41,224 bases of DNA from an uncultured Neomegalonema sp. (GTDB lineage Bacteria > Pseudomonadota > Alphaproteobacteria > Rhodobacterales > Rhodobacteraceae). The notes under the pieces were generated by a model that saw only the letters and a list, made by a program, of their open reading frames with translations, did no database searches and was not told where the DNA came from. Positions 1-8,783 of the stretch are shown here, piece by piece. The translations under genes and the position numbers were made by a program. Position 1 is the stretch's first letter. Each line of letters begins with the position of its first letter. Location: positions 1 to 41,224 of the forward strand of contig CALFVD010000056.1 in assembly GCA_937928005.1 (NCBI GenBank), read 5' to 3'.

Positions 1-146
1 ATCGCTCCGAATGCGATTGCAAAGGCGGCGCAAGCAGTACTAAGCCGTAGGAAACAACATAGGCCGGACACACGTCCGACCAGTGCTCCTTTGCAGCAAA
101 AACACTGCTGCATCGTATTTTTATTCGGAAGATTTACAGCAACCAT
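1..146 (-). CDS. Possible 5' end of a gene leaving the window
   Basis: An open frame runs from an ATG at 146 to the window edge (48 codons) without a stop; a second ATG lies at 113. The translation has a cysteine-rich stretch and a hydrophobic run ending in ACAAFAIAFGA that could be a signal sequence. I recognise no family and see no good ribosome binding site. The AT-rich DNA at 199-335 would be its upstream region. A plus-strand frame is also open over 1-213, so this may be chance. Very uncertain. Confidence 0.15.
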   Translation of the reverse strand, partial: MVAVNLPNKNTMQQCFCCKGALVGRVSGLCCFLRLSTACAAFAIAFGA

Positions 147-198
147 GGCAAGCACCAATTACGATCTATGGAGCTTCACAACTTTGGGTGGCGCTGTT

Positions 199-335
199 AA
201 GAAAAGTTTACTGTAAAAAATCAAATAACTATAATAAATAAACTTTATTTATTAAAAATTAATACATTAATTAACAAACTAATTGTTTAAAAGGCAATAT
301 CATACCTGTTTTAATTTAATACACTAGATGGGTTT
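199..335. other. Strongly AT-rich intergenic stretch
   Basis: This stretch is almost entirely A and T, unlike the GC-rich genes around it. It holds a perfect 9-bp AT-only inverted repeat (arms 233-241 and 245-253, 3-nt spacer) and a 7-bp one (257-263 and 266-272, 2-nt spacer). I see no gene in it. It could be the promoter region of a leftward gene, a binding region for a nucleoid protein, or a remnant of acquired DNA. The rest of 1-455 shows only two short hairpins (65-78 and 93-111). Confidence 0.5.
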
Positions 336-397
336 CAATGCTTTATGCCAATCAACATTGCTGATTTTCTGTTTTCGGTTCGTGAGTTCTCAGAGAT

Positions 398-413
398 GCC
401 CCCAAAGGGGGGC
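398..413 (-). terminator. GC-rich hairpin downstream of purD
   Basis: A 6-bp stem of C and G (arms 398-403 and 408-413) with a 4-nt loop lies about 43 nt past the purD stop in the direction of transcription. No T-run follows it, so it is at best a weak or Rho-assisted terminator. Confidence 0.3.
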
Positions 414-455
414 GGCTGGCAATCGTGTGCTGACAAAAGTTCAATTGCGCTGATA

Positions 456-1709
456 TCACAATGCCCGCCAGCCTATATCGGTACGGTAGAAGCCGTTATT
501 CCAGCGGACCATGGAGGCGGCGGCATAGGCGCGGGTGCGGGCTTTGGCGGGGTTTTCGCCGAGTGCGGTGATACCAAGCACACGGCCTCCATTGGCGAGG
601 GTCAAGCCGTCCTGCGTTTTCGTTCCCGCGTGGAAGATCGTCACTTTGGGGTCGGCCTGTGCTTCGTCCAAACCGTCGATGACATCGCCGCGCTCATAGG
701 AGCCGGGATAGCCTTTTGCGGCCATAACGACGGTAAGACAGGTCTCATCGCGCCAATCTAGGGCAGTGCCCGCCAGCGCGCCGTCTGCACAGGCGGCGAG
801 AACAGGCAGCAGATCAGTCTTGAGCCGGGGGAGAATACATTGGCATTCGGGGTCGCCGAAGCGCGCGTTGATCTCGATCAGCTTGGGGCCGTCCGGTGTG
901 AGCATCAGGCCCGCATAAAGGATGCCAGCATAGGGCGTTCCACGCGCGGACATTTCGTTGAGGATTGGCGTAACGATGCCGTCGAGGGCCATTTTCTCTA
1001 GCGCCGGGGTCAGGCTTGGGGTGGGGGAATAGGCACCCATGCCGCCGGTATTCGGCCCTTCATCGCCATCATAGGCGCGTTTATGGTCCTGCGCACCCGC
1101 CAGCGGCAGAATGGTCTTACCATCGGTGAGAACGAAAAAGCTGGCTTCCTCGCCGATCAGCTTTTCTTCGAGGACGACTGAACCACCGCCGGGGCCGTCA
1201 AAGATATGGTCAATGGCGGCGAGGGCGTCGGCCTCAGTTTCGGCAACGATCACGCCCTTACCTGCGGCGAGGCCATCGGCTTTTACCACAATGGGTGCGC
1301 CATTCGCGCGGATATGGGCTTTTGCCTCGGCGGGAGTGTCAAAGGCGGCATAGCGGGCGGTGGGCGCGCCGCTATCATCGCAGACTTGTTTGGTGAAGGT
1401 TTTCGATGTCTCCAGCATCGCCGCCGCACGGCTGGGGCCGAAAACACGAAATCCAGCAGCACAGGCGGCATCGGATACGCCCGCCGCGAGGGGGGCTTCT
1501 GGGCCGATAACGAGTAGGTCGATTTTTTCGCTGTGGCAGAATGCGATAACCTGTTCTGCGTCATCGGGGTTGAGGTCGATGCAATCGGCGACGGCGGCGA
1601 TTCCCGCATTGCCGGGGGCGCAGAACAGCTTTTCGAGGAGAGGTGATTGCGCAATCGACCAAGTGAGCGCGTGTTCGCGCCCACCGCCACCCAAAACCAG
1701 CACCCGCAT
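456..1709 (-). CDS. purD: Phosphoribosylamine-glycine ligase (GARS)
   Basis: PurD catalyses the second step of purine synthesis, the ATP-dependent joining of glycine to phosphoribosylamine, in the cytosol. The 417-residue product has the family's usual length. It opens with MRVLVLGGGGREHALTW, then shows GPEAPLAAGV, the ATP-grasp segment VVKADGLAAGKGV, NTGGMGAYSP and, near the end of the ATP-grasp domain, EINARFGDPE. The start chosen is the ATG at 1709, because GGGAG lies 7 nt upstream and the family begins MRVLVLG; an in-frame start at 1736 would add nine unlikely residues. It diverges from xseA across a 73-bp gap. The other pur genes of the window (purC, purS, purQ) are about 32 kb away. Confidence 0.97.
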   Translation of the reverse strand: MRVLVLGGGGREHALTWSIAQSPLLEKLFCAPGNAGIAAVADCIDLNPDDAEQVIAFCHSEKIDLLVIGPEAPLAAGVSDAACAAGFRVFGPSRAAAMLETSKTFTKQVCDDSGAPTARYAAFDTPAEAKAHIRANGAPIVVKADGLAAGKGVIVAETEADALAAIDHIFDGPGGGSVVLEEKLIGEEASFFVLTDGKTILPLAGAQDHKRAYDGDEGPNTGGMGAYSPTPSLTPALEKMALDGIVTPILNEMSARGTPYAGILYAGLMLTPDGPKLIEINARFGDPECQCILPRLKTDLLPVLAACADGALAGTALDWRDETCLTVVMAAKGYPGSYERGDVIDGLDEAQADPKVTIFHAGTKTQDGLTLANGGRVLGITALGENPAKARTRAYAAASMVRWNNGFYRTDIGWRAL

Positions 1710-1782
1710 GTCGTATCTCCCGTGGACCCATCCCATGCGCGCGTTCTATGGTATGCGTAACCAGCCGACAAGGAGCGCGCGT

Positions 1783-3303
1783 ATGTTGATCGACCGGGAT
1801 GACGATGATGGTGAGGGACAGGGCAATCTGGCCGAACAATCCGTCACTGATCTGTCGAACGCGATCAAACGCACGGTCGAGGATAGGTTTGGCCTTGTGC
1901 GGGTGCGGGGCGAGATTGGGCGCGTGTCGCGGCCCCGGTCGGGGCATGTGTATCTCAGCCTGAAGGACGATAAGTCCGTCATTGACGGTGTGATGTGGAA
2001 AGGCGTTGCCTCGCGCCTATCGGTATCGCCAGAGGAGGGGATGGAGGCGGTCGTTACCGGGCGGCTGACGACGTTTGGGGGGCAGTCGAAATATCAGATC
2101 GTGATCGATCATCTGGCCCCGGCGGGCGCAGGCGCGCTGATGGCGATGCTGGATGCACGGCGGCGGGCATTGGAGGCCGAAGGTTTATTCGCGGCCTCGC
2201 GCAAAAAGGCGATACCGCTAATCCCGAAGACCATCGGTATTGTCACATCGCCATCGGGCGCGGTGATCCGGGATATCCTGCATCGGTTGGCGGAGCGGTT
2301 TCCCTGTGATGTGTTGGTCTGGCCGGTTGCGGTGCAGGGCAAAGCCTGCGCGGGCGAGGTAGCGCGGGCAATCAAGGGGTTCGATGCCCTAGCGCCCGGC
2401 GGACCCGTGGCGCGGCCTGACGTGTTGATCGTGGCGCGCGGCGGCGGGTCCATCGAGGATCTGTGGGGCTTTAATGAAGAGGAAGTGGTGCGCGCCGCTG
2501 CCGATTGCTCAATTCCGCTGATCTCGGCCATTGGGCATGAAACCGATGTGACATTGTTGGATCATGTGGCCGATCTGAGGGCACCGACGCCAACGGGTGC
2601 GGCGGAAAAGGCGGTGCCGGTACGCGCTGACCTGATTGCGCAGGTGTCTGAGAAGGGAAACCTGCGCGTGCGGGCGATGACGCGGCGGTTGGATACGCTG
2701 CGCGAGCGGAATGTACAGGCGGCGCGACTACTGCCCAAACCCGATGCGTTAATCGGGGATAAGCGGCAGAAGGTCGATCTGGCGGGGCAGGGGCTATCCC
2801 GTGCATTGCTGGATATCTTTGCCGAACACCGGGCGGGCATGGCCGATGCCCGTGCCAGCCTACGCCCTGCTGCGATGCAGGCACGCCTGCGCGAAGCCGA
2901 AAGCGGATTTCGGCAAATGTCGGCGCGCTTGTCGCCGGTACGGCTGAGGCGGACAATTACGGAGCGCGGCGATGGGCTGCGGGCGTTATCGGCGGCGATG
3001 GTGCGCACGGGGCGCGGTCTGCTGACAGAGCGTGAAGCGGCCCTCAAGGGCTTTGCGCGGATGATAGAGGCGGTATCCTATCAGCGAGTGCTGGATCGTG
3101 GATTTGCGGTTGTGCGTGATTCTACTGGAAATGTCGTAACGGCGCCCGACGGTATTACGGATGGAAATGCGTTGGACGTTGAGTTCGCAGCGGGCAAACA
3201 TCTTCCCGTTATCGCCGGAAAAGGCGGCAAACCACGCCCACGCAAGGCATCGCGTACGGATAAATCCGACAACGCCCCGCCCGATCTATTCAATTTTCAA
3301 TAA
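1783..3303 (+). CDS. xseA: Exodeoxyribonuclease VII large subunit
   Basis: XseA is the catalytic large subunit of exonuclease VII, which degrades single-stranded DNA. The 506-residue product has an N-terminal OB-fold region (VRVRGEIGRVSRPRSGHVYLSL), the catalytic-domain blocks GIVTSPSGAVIRDILHRLAERFP (in part), LIVARGGGSIEDLW and ISAIGHETDVTLLDHVADLR, a long helical region, and a C-terminal RGFAVVRDSTG block. The start is the ATG at 1783 with AAGGAG 7 nt upstream; the frame stays open upstream back to 1360, but that part is antisense to purD and is not family sequence. The small subunit gene xseB is not in the window. A short gap separates it from the TadG-like gene. Confidence 0.96.
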   Translation: MLIDRDDDDGEGQGNLAEQSVTDLSNAIKRTVEDRFGLVRVRGEIGRVSRPRSGHVYLSLKDDKSVIDGVMWKGVASRLSVSPEEGMEAVVTGRLTTFGGQSKYQIVIDHLAPAGAGALMAMLDARRRALEAEGLFAASRKKAIPLIPKTIGIVTSPSGAVIRDILHRLAERFPCDVLVWPVAVQGKACAGEVARAIKGFDALAPGGPVARPDVLIVARGGGSIEDLWGFNEEEVVRAAADCSIPLISAIGHETDVTLLDHVADLRAPTPTGAAEKAVPVRADLIAQVSEKGNLRVRAMTRRLDTLRERNVQAARLLPKPDALIGDKRQKVDLAGQGLSRALLDIFAEHRAGMADARASLRPAAMQARLREAESGFRQMSARLSPVRLRRTITERGDGLRALSAAMVRTGRGLLTEREAALKGFARMIEAVSYQRVLDRGFAVVRDSTGNVVTAPDGITDGNALDVEFAAGKHLPVIAGKGGKPRPRKASRTDKSDNAPPDLFNFQ

Positions 3304-3378
3304 AAAGCACTGCACTTAAATCACGGTTTAGCTTTCGCGTTCAGATTGATCCTCGAAATAACATTGCCGAGGGTTTTC

Positions 3379-5262
3379 ATGGCTTCATCATTTGTTGGTT
3401 TTACGCGGGCAACGCAGGGCAATATCGCCATTATGACCGGCCTTCTTTTTGGCATGGTCGCGATGGCGGCGGGCGGTGGTGTGGATATGGCATCGGCCTA
3501 TGAATACCGCTCTGACCTTCAAGCTGTAGCGGATCGTGCGGCGATCTACGGCGCGCGTGATGAGGAACGTGAAGAAGCAGATGTTGAAACATTTGCCATC
3601 GAAGCCCTGTCAAAATACGAAAGAAACACCTTCGATATTACGGTCGATAAAAGCGGCTCGGAAGTCACCGTTCGCATTGATGGCCAATCCGAAAACCGCT
3701 TCATGGGCTTGTTTGGGATGAGGACAATCGATGTCGGTGTCGAATCCAAAGCGGCGAATGTGCCGGGGCTTGTCACGGATATTGAGGTTGCGCTGGTTCT
3801 AGACGTGACCGAATCCATGGCGGATGACATGCCAGCATTGCGTGAAGCGGCGCTAGAACTCGTCAATCAACTTTATGAGGCGGGCGAGGAGCGCGTCAAA
3901 ATATCGGTCGTTCCCTATACCGCGACGGTCAATATTGGCCATGATGCATCGATGGATTGGATGGATACCAATGCCCAGAATGCGCATCATGCCATTGAGA
4001 GCGAGCAAGTCATGGTGAAGCAATGCATTGTGCCTTCCGTGCCGGGCGGCAATACTGCGACTGGCAACACCACGCCCGGATGTAGTGCGATTTGCGGATG
4101 CGCTGGACAAGCGGCCTGTGGCGGGGGAGGCGATGGCGCATCGCTCGATATACTTGATGGTCTACGCTATGCGGGGTCGCCTATTTTAGAGAAGATTGCC
4201 GCACTCATCACGCCCACCGGCGCTATAGCGGGGTCGCATTCCTATCCCGTACCTGCCGCAACCGCCTGTCCTTTTTATACGCCTAATGAAATCAATAACT
4301 TTGATTTGTTCGATGCGATCCCCAATACCGATTGGATGGGCTGTGTCGAGGCGCGCCCGGCTCCTTATGACGTCACGGATGTGGCCCCCGGCAGTGATGC
4401 GGACAGCAAATTTGTTCCCTTCTTCTGGGCTGATGATTCGGATCGGTATGCAGATACCGAAACATGGCTGAACAATTACCTTGATGATAACATTGGTCTG
4501 GAGGCTGAAGCCCCCGCCCAAGTGCCGAATTGGTATCTTACGCAACGTGCTTCGATATACAAATATGATGGTGTGACCCCTGCTGATATCGTTGAGATGG
4601 GCGCTAATATGAAAGGGCCAAACCGTAGCTGCCCTGCGCCTATCCTGCCGTTGACTTCATCAAAGGCGACTGTCGTGCAGAAAATCAACGACTTAACCCA
4701 TCGTAACGGTGGCGGGACTGTTATTTCCGAAGGGCTGGCATGGGGTTGGCGCGCTGTTTCGCCGGGTGAGCCGTTCTCGCAGGGCGTCGCTTACGATAAT
4801 CCCGAAGTGAAGAAGATCATCATTCTTCTGAGTGACGGCGCGAACGCGGTGCAACAGCGGGGCGAGAAAGCGGATGGCATGCCCGTCGATAAAGATGTGT
4901 CGGGGGATTATACGGCTTATGGCTATGCGTCATCCTTTACCAATGGCCAACGTCGGCGCGCATTTTTCGACAGCGCTTCTAATCCGGGCACGCCGTACTT
5001 CAAGCAAATACGCGAATATCTTGATGAGCGTACGCAGCTTGTTTGCGAGAACATCAAAACGGCTGACGAGCGAAATCCCGTTGAAATCTACTCTGTGTTG
5101 GTCGGTGATCATGATCAGCGGACAGAAAAGCTGCTATCCGATTGTGCGACCGCTGAGATTACGCATTACAGAAACGCTTCTCAGATGACAGAGTTGAAGG
5201 AAGCGTTTGCCGAGGTTGCGACTGATATTATCGGAGCGGGCCGGGCGCGTATCATCCAATAA
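3379..5262 (+). CDS. TadG-like protein with von Willebrand-type domain
   Basis: The 627-residue product starts like Flp-pilus TadE/TadG proteins: a short cytoplasmic end (FTRATQGNIAIM), one membrane segment (TGLLFGMVAMAAGGG) and the conserved VDMASAYEYRSDLQAVADRAA. From about residue 134 a von Willebrand-like fold follows (EVALVLDVTESM, then KKIIILLSDGAN near 477). The metal site reads DVTES where DxSxS is the textbook motif. A glycine-rich insertion with five cysteines lies around residues 216-250. It is expected to be anchored in the inner membrane with the body in the periplasm. The ATG at 3379 is preceded by GAGGG at 5 nt; a TTG at 3346 is less likely. No other tad genes are nearby, so a pilus role is inference. 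A hairpin terminator follows at 5375. Confidence 0.85.
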   Translation: MASSFVGFTRATQGNIAIMTGLLFGMVAMAAGGGVDMASAYEYRSDLQAVADRAAIYGARDEEREEADVETFAIEALSKYERNTFDITVDKSGSEVTVRIDGQSENRFMGLFGMRTIDVGVESKAANVPGLVTDIEVALVLDVTESMADDMPALREAALELVNQLYEAGEERVKISVVPYTATVNIGHDASMDWMDTNAQNAHHAIESEQVMVKQCIVPSVPGGNTATGNTTPGCSAICGCAGQAACGGGGDGASLDILDGLRYAGSPILEKIAALITPTGAIAGSHSYPVPAATACPFYTPNEINNFDLFDAIPNTDWMGCVEARPAPYDVTDVAPGSDADSKFVPFFWADDSDRYADTETWLNNYLDDNIGLEAEAPAQVPNWYLTQRASIYKYDGVTPADIVEMGANMKGPNRSCPAPILPLTSSKATVVQKINDLTHRNGGGTVISEGLAWGWRAVSPGEPFSQGVAYDNPEVKKIIILLSDGANAVQQRGEKADGMPVDKDVSGDYTAYGYASSFTNGQRRRAFFDSASNPGTPYFKQIREYLDERTQLVCENIKTADERNPVEIYSVLVGDHDQRTEKLLSDCATAEITHYRNASQMTELKEAFAEVATDIIGAGRARIIQ

Positions 5263-5374
5263 AACGACTTACGATTATCCTGAATCACCAAGCACCATGT
5301 TTCGTGCAGATATTGGCGTGACACAATCCACTAGGTCCATTGCGAATCTCTATATGGTTGCGCTTTGTCCATAG

Positions 5375-5413
5375 AAACTCGCCGAAACCGCAAGGTTTTA
5401 GGCGAGTTTTCGT
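5375..5413 (+). terminator. Two-part hairpin after the TadG-like gene
   Basis: A perfect 9-bp outer stem (5375-5383 with 5401-5409) encloses a 5-bp inner stem (5385-5389 with 5394-5398) capped by a GCAA tetraloop, separated by a small internal loop. The 3' arm runs into TTTTCG. It fits an intrinsic terminator 112 nt after the stop at 5262. The rest of the 275-bp gap (5263-5537) shows no gene. Confidence 0.6.
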
Positions 5414-5434
5414 ATTATCCGCAAGGCGAGGATA

Positions 5435-5464
5435 TTGACGCTGTCCGTAGTATTCCCGTACGCT
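5435..5464 (+). promoter_or_regulatory. Weak candidate promoter of the OmpA-domain gene
   Basis: TTGACG (5435-5440) and TACGCT (5459-5464) are separated by 18 nt, about 75 nt before the ATG at 5538. The -35 match is good and the -10 match is poor. Confidence 0.25.
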
Positions 5465-5537
5465 GCTCTACGCATATGCAAGGTACGCGGGCGAGGGGGC
5501 ATTTTGCTTCCGCGCTTGGGGAGACAAGGGACAGCAC

Positions 5538-7709
5538 ATGACATCACGTATTTTGGCAACCGCGTCGGTCGTCGCTATCGCATTCGGTACGGCGACATCG
5601 GCTCAGGAATTGCCGACTTGGAACCCCCAAACGATTTGTACCGAGGATAGTACACCACAGCATTGCCGCTTCCTTGAAGGGCAAGCACGGGCGCATATCT
5701 CGCAGCAGTGGGAATTTATGCCCTCCCGCGTGCGTGCGCGATGCCTTTCCTCGACCGAGGAGCAGGAGAGCGAAAGCTGGCGCGTCTTTGCTGATTGCCT
5801 TGCTGATGCAGCCAAAAAACCGGCCAATGGTGATGTTCAGGTGGCGGGTGGCGAAGGCTCCGGTGTGGATTCTGCGTTAAATGCGGAACTAGAAGCGGCC
5901 AAGGCGCGTATCGCGGAGCTGGAGGCAAATGCAGGCGACGATGGCGCTAGAGACCGGGTCGCTGAATTGGAGGCCGAACTGGCAAAAGCGACCACATCTG
6001 TACGGTCCAGCGAAGTGAGAATCGACGGGCTACAGCAGCGATTGCTTGCCGCGATTAATGCACAGGATGCGGCGGGTGATGCAGATTCGGATGATGATGC
6101 ACAGAGCGCCCGTATCGCTGAGTTAGAAGCTGAATTGGCAAAAGCGACCACATCTGCACGATCCAGCGAAGTGAGGATCGAAGGGTTGCAGCAGCGATTG
6201 CTTGCGGCGGTTGATGCACAGGATGCGGCGGGTGACGATGCGCAGGACGCGCGCATCGCTGAGTTAGAGGCCGAACTGGCAAAAGCGACCACATCTGCGC
6301 GGTCAAGCGAAGTGAGAATCGACGGATTGCAGCAGCGCCTCCTCTCCACGGTCGATGCACAGCAGGATGGTGCAGATGCGTTGCAGGGCGCTCTCGACAA
6401 GGCGGAGGCTCGCGCACGAGGCGCAGAATTCCGCTCCAAGGCTCTACAGGCAACCTTGTTGGAAACGATTGCCCGCAGCAAAGCCGCCAAGGACGACGGC
6501 GAGCAAAGCGCCGCACGCATTACGGAGCTTGAAGGCGAATTAGATGCCGCGCAAACAGAAGCGAAGCGTGGACTTGCGCGCATCGAAGGGCTGCAAGGCC
6601 GCCTGATGGAGATGCAAGATAATGCAAGTGAAGGCGATGATTCGGGCGCTGCCGCTCAGATCGCTGATCTACAAGCGCGCCTTGCAGTGATGCAGGAGAT
6701 TTCAGGCGAAGAGCGCGAGCAACATCGCGCCCGGATTGCTGATCTCGAAGAACAGCTTGTGAAATCAATGAAGGAAGTCGAGGCCGCATCCGCCGGGTCA
6801 GATGAAGAAATGACGGCGAAAGTGGCTGATTTAGAGGCCAAGCTTTCAAAAGCACAGGCATCGACACGCAGTGGTGAAGTGCGAATTGAAGGGCTTCAAC
6901 AGCGTTTGATGGCGGCCATGGATCGTGAAGCGGCTCAAGGCGATGGTGGCGGCGGATCAGATAGCGCCGCACTGCAAGGGCAATTGGCAACGGCACAATC
7001 GCGTATCGAAAACCTGCAATCGCGGTTGTCATCAAGCCGTGCGGCGCTGAAGAATGCCGAGCGTGATGGTGGAGTTTCGGCCAGTAATCTGGCAAATGCG
7101 CGCACTCGAATTGCGGCGCTTCAAGACGCAATGATCGAAAACCGCCGTGCCGCTGCGGCTGCGGCGGCTGCGGAGGCCGCTAATAACGCCGATGATGGCG
7201 AGCAGGTTCAACGCCTGCAAACCATGCTCGATAACCAACGGGAGCGGGCTGGTCGTATTGGCGAAAAAGTTGCCGAGCAACGCGGGCGTATCCGTGAATT
7301 GGAAGGTGAAGTGCGCAGCCTGCGCCGTGTCGCAAAAAGTGCGGGCAGCGTTTCATGCCAGCAACGCATGAATGACGTTGTGTCGGCTGGCGGTATTCAA
7401 TTCGCCAATAATAAAACGGATATCCGCGCCGATGCCGCGCAAACCATCGACCGGCTGATTTCCATTGCGCAAGATTGCAACGGTAGGAAGATCACCGTGA
7501 AAGGCCACACAGATACCAGCGGCGAGCGCAGCTATAACCTACAATTGTCGCAGCGCCGCGCCGACGCTGTCGCGGCCTATATGGAGCGTAAAGGTATTGA
7601 TGCGGGCCGTATCAACGCGGTTGGGGTCGGCCCAGACGAGCCGATTGCAGATAATAACACCCGCGCGGGCCGTACGCAGAACCGCCGTATCGAGATTGTC
7701 ATCGAATAA
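5538..7709 (+). CDS. Exported coiled-coil protein with C-terminal OmpA domain
   Basis: The 723-residue product has a signal peptide (cleavage likely after ATSAQ), a short cysteine-containing N-terminal domain (to about residue 95), a long charged heptad-like region rich in ARIAELEAELAKA and GLQQRL (about 105-600), and an OmpA-type peptidoglycan-binding domain (about 607-723: FANNKTDIRADA, GHTDTSGERSYNLQLSQRRA, NRRIEIVIE). The coiled-coil part holds three near-identical repeats of about 47 residues and a diverged fourth. The domain plan suggests a periplasmic rod tied to the cell wall, by analogy with Pal/OmpA-family anchors; the partner is unknown. AAGGG lies 7 nt before the ATG. A terminator sits right after it, so it is probably a single-gene unit. 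I know no named family with this full layout. Confidence 0.85.
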   Translation: MTSRILATASVVAIAFGTATSAQELPTWNPQTICTEDSTPQHCRFLEGQARAHISQQWEFMPSRVRARCLSSTEEQESESWRVFADCLADAAKKPANGDVQVAGGEGSGVDSALNAELEAAKARIAELEANAGDDGARDRVAELEAELAKATTSVRSSEVRIDGLQQRLLAAINAQDAAGDADSDDDAQSARIAELEAELAKATTSARSSEVRIEGLQQRLLAAVDAQDAAGDDAQDARIAELEAELAKATTSARSSEVRIDGLQQRLLSTVDAQQDGADALQGALDKAEARARGAEFRSKALQATLLETIARSKAAKDDGEQSAARITELEGELDAAQTEAKRGLARIEGLQGRLMEMQDNASEGDDSGAAAQIADLQARLAVMQEISGEEREQHRARIADLEEQLVKSMKEVEAASAGSDEEMTAKVADLEAKLSKAQASTRSGEVRIEGLQQRLMAAMDREAAQGDGGGGSDSAALQGQLATAQSRIENLQSRLSSSRAALKNAERDGGVSASNLANARTRIAALQDAMIENRRAAAAAAAAEAANNADDGEQVQRLQTMLDNQRERAGRIGEKVAEQRGRIRELEGEVRSLRRVAKSAGSVSCQQRMNDVVSAGGIQFANNKTDIRADAAQTIDRLISIAQDCNGRKITVKGHTDTSGERSYNLQLSQRRADAVAAYMERKGIDAGRINAVGVGPDEPIADNNTRAGRTQNRRIEIVIE
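5961..6360 (+). repeat. Three imperfect in-frame repeats in the coiled-coil gene
   Basis: Units begin at about 5961, 6117 and 6258 (offsets 156 and 141 nt) and encode the pattern ELEAELAKATTS-x-RSSEVRI-x-GLQQRLL. The DNA of the units is nearly the same for about 100 nt, so the duplications look recent; length differences fall in the aspartate/alanine-rich linkers. A diverged fourth copy starts near 6823. Confidence 0.9.
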
Positions 7710-7736
7710 CATGCGCGCGATATCGCCAATGATCGG

Positions 7737-7771
7737 GGGCTGCTTCCATTGGAAGCGGCCCTTTTTCTTTT
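7737..7771 (+). terminator. Rho-independent terminator
   Basis: An 11-bp stem with one T-G wobble (7737-7747 with 7751-7761), a 3-nt loop and a following TTTTTCTTTT form a classic intrinsic terminator 28 nt past the stop of the OmpA-domain gene. It also argues against upstream starts for the next gene, which would read through it. Confidence 0.92.
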
Positions 7772-7826
7772 CCTGCTGCGCTGCACGCGATATGACCGTC
7801 TCAATCGAGTCTTACAGGGGGCAGCA

Positions 7827-8783
7827 ATGCCAATCGTCACGGTCTTTGGTGGGTCCGGCTTCATCGGACGCTATGCAGTGCGCAAGCTGGCCAAGCGCGG
7901 TTGGCGCGTGCGTGTGGCAGTACGCCGCCCCAATGAAGCGATGTTCCTACGCACGGCGGGCGATGTAGGGCAGGTCGAGACGATACAGGCCAATATCCGC
8001 GACGATGCCTCGACCGAGCGGGCAATTGCCGGGTCGGATGCGGTGATCAATCTCGTAGGTATCCTGTTTCCAGCTGGCAAGCAGACTTTCGATGCAGTGC
8101 AGCGGGATGGGGCAGAGCGGATTGCTCGGTATTGCGCGGCGCATGGTGTCGAAAAGCTGGTGCATATTTCAGCCATCGGTGCGGATGTGGAATCGGAGGT
8201 TTCGTATCAACGGACCAAGGCCGAGGCAGAAGCCGCCGTACTGCGCTATGTGCCAACGGCGACGATCCTGCGCCCATCGCTGGTGTTCGGGCCGGAAGAC
8301 CAGTTCTTTAACCGCTTTGCGGGCATGGCGCGGATGGCGCCGATACTGCCACTGGTGGGTGGCGATACGCGGTTTCAGCCGGTCTATGTTGGCGATGTGG
8401 CCGAGGCGGTTGTCACTGCGCTAGGATCGGCGGATGCGCAGGGCCAGACTTATGAGCTTGGCGGGCCAGAAATCGTAACGATGCGCGAAGTGTTTGAGAT
8501 CATCATGGAAGAGACGGGCCGTAAATGCGCCGTGCTTCCGGTGCCGAATTGGGTGGCGAAGATTCAGGGGTCGGTACTGCAACTATCGAGCAAGATTGGC
8601 ATTGCTCCAATCCTGACCCGTGATCAGGTAGCGATGCTGGAGGTCGATAATGTCGTCGCCGATGATGCCAAGACATTAGGCGACCTTGGGGTCAAAGGGA
8701 CGACGCTAGAGGCGATTTTACCGACCTATCTGTACCGGTATCGACCTTCGGGTCAGTACGCGCATATGAAGGTCAATCGCTGA
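7827..8783 (+). CDS. NDUFA9-like NAD(P)-binding protein
   Basis: The 318-residue product is an atypical short-chain dehydrogenase/epimerase-type protein of the complex I NDUFA9 family. The Rossmann nucleotide-binding motif is at the very start (VFGGSGFIGRYAVRKLAKRG); ANIRDD, VINLVGILF, LVHISAIGAD and YQRTKAEAEAAV follow, and the Y-x-x-x-K pair is present. RPSLVFGPEDQFFNRFA and FQPVYVGDVAEAV are typical of the family. In mitochondria NDUFA9 is an accessory subunit of NADH:quinone oxidoreductase; in bacteria the role is less clear and no nuo genes are in the window. The ATG at 7827 has AGGGGG upstream. Its end overlaps the convergent GNAT gene by 11 bp. Confidence 0.9.
   Translation: MPIVTVFGGSGFIGRYAVRKLAKRGWRVRVAVRRPNEAMFLRTAGDVGQVETIQANIRDDASTERAIAGSDAVINLVGILFPAGKQTFDAVQRDGAERIARYCAAHGVEKLVHISAIGADVESEVSYQRTKAEAEAAVLRYVPTATILRPSLVFGPEDQFFNRFAGMARMAPILPLVGGDTRFQPVYVGDVAEAVVTALGSADAQGQTYELGGPEIVTMREVFEIIMEETGRKCAVLPVPNWVAKIQGSVLQLSSKIGIAPILTRDQVAMLEVDNVVADDAKTLGDLGVKGTTLEAILPTYLYRYRPSGQYAHMKVNR

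Noticed and set aside
1360-1782. Long upstream extension of xseA
   Set aside because: This part is antisense to purD, and the ribosome binding site and family start support the ATG at 1783.
5837-6583. 248-codon minus-strand open frame
   Set aside because: It is the shadow of the repeat-rich coiled-coil gene; the serine/cysteine-rich translation is low-complexity and has no family features.
7749-7826. N-terminal extension of the NDUFA9-like gene
   Set aside because: It would begin inside the terminator hairpin, and the Rossmann motif naturally starts at 7827.
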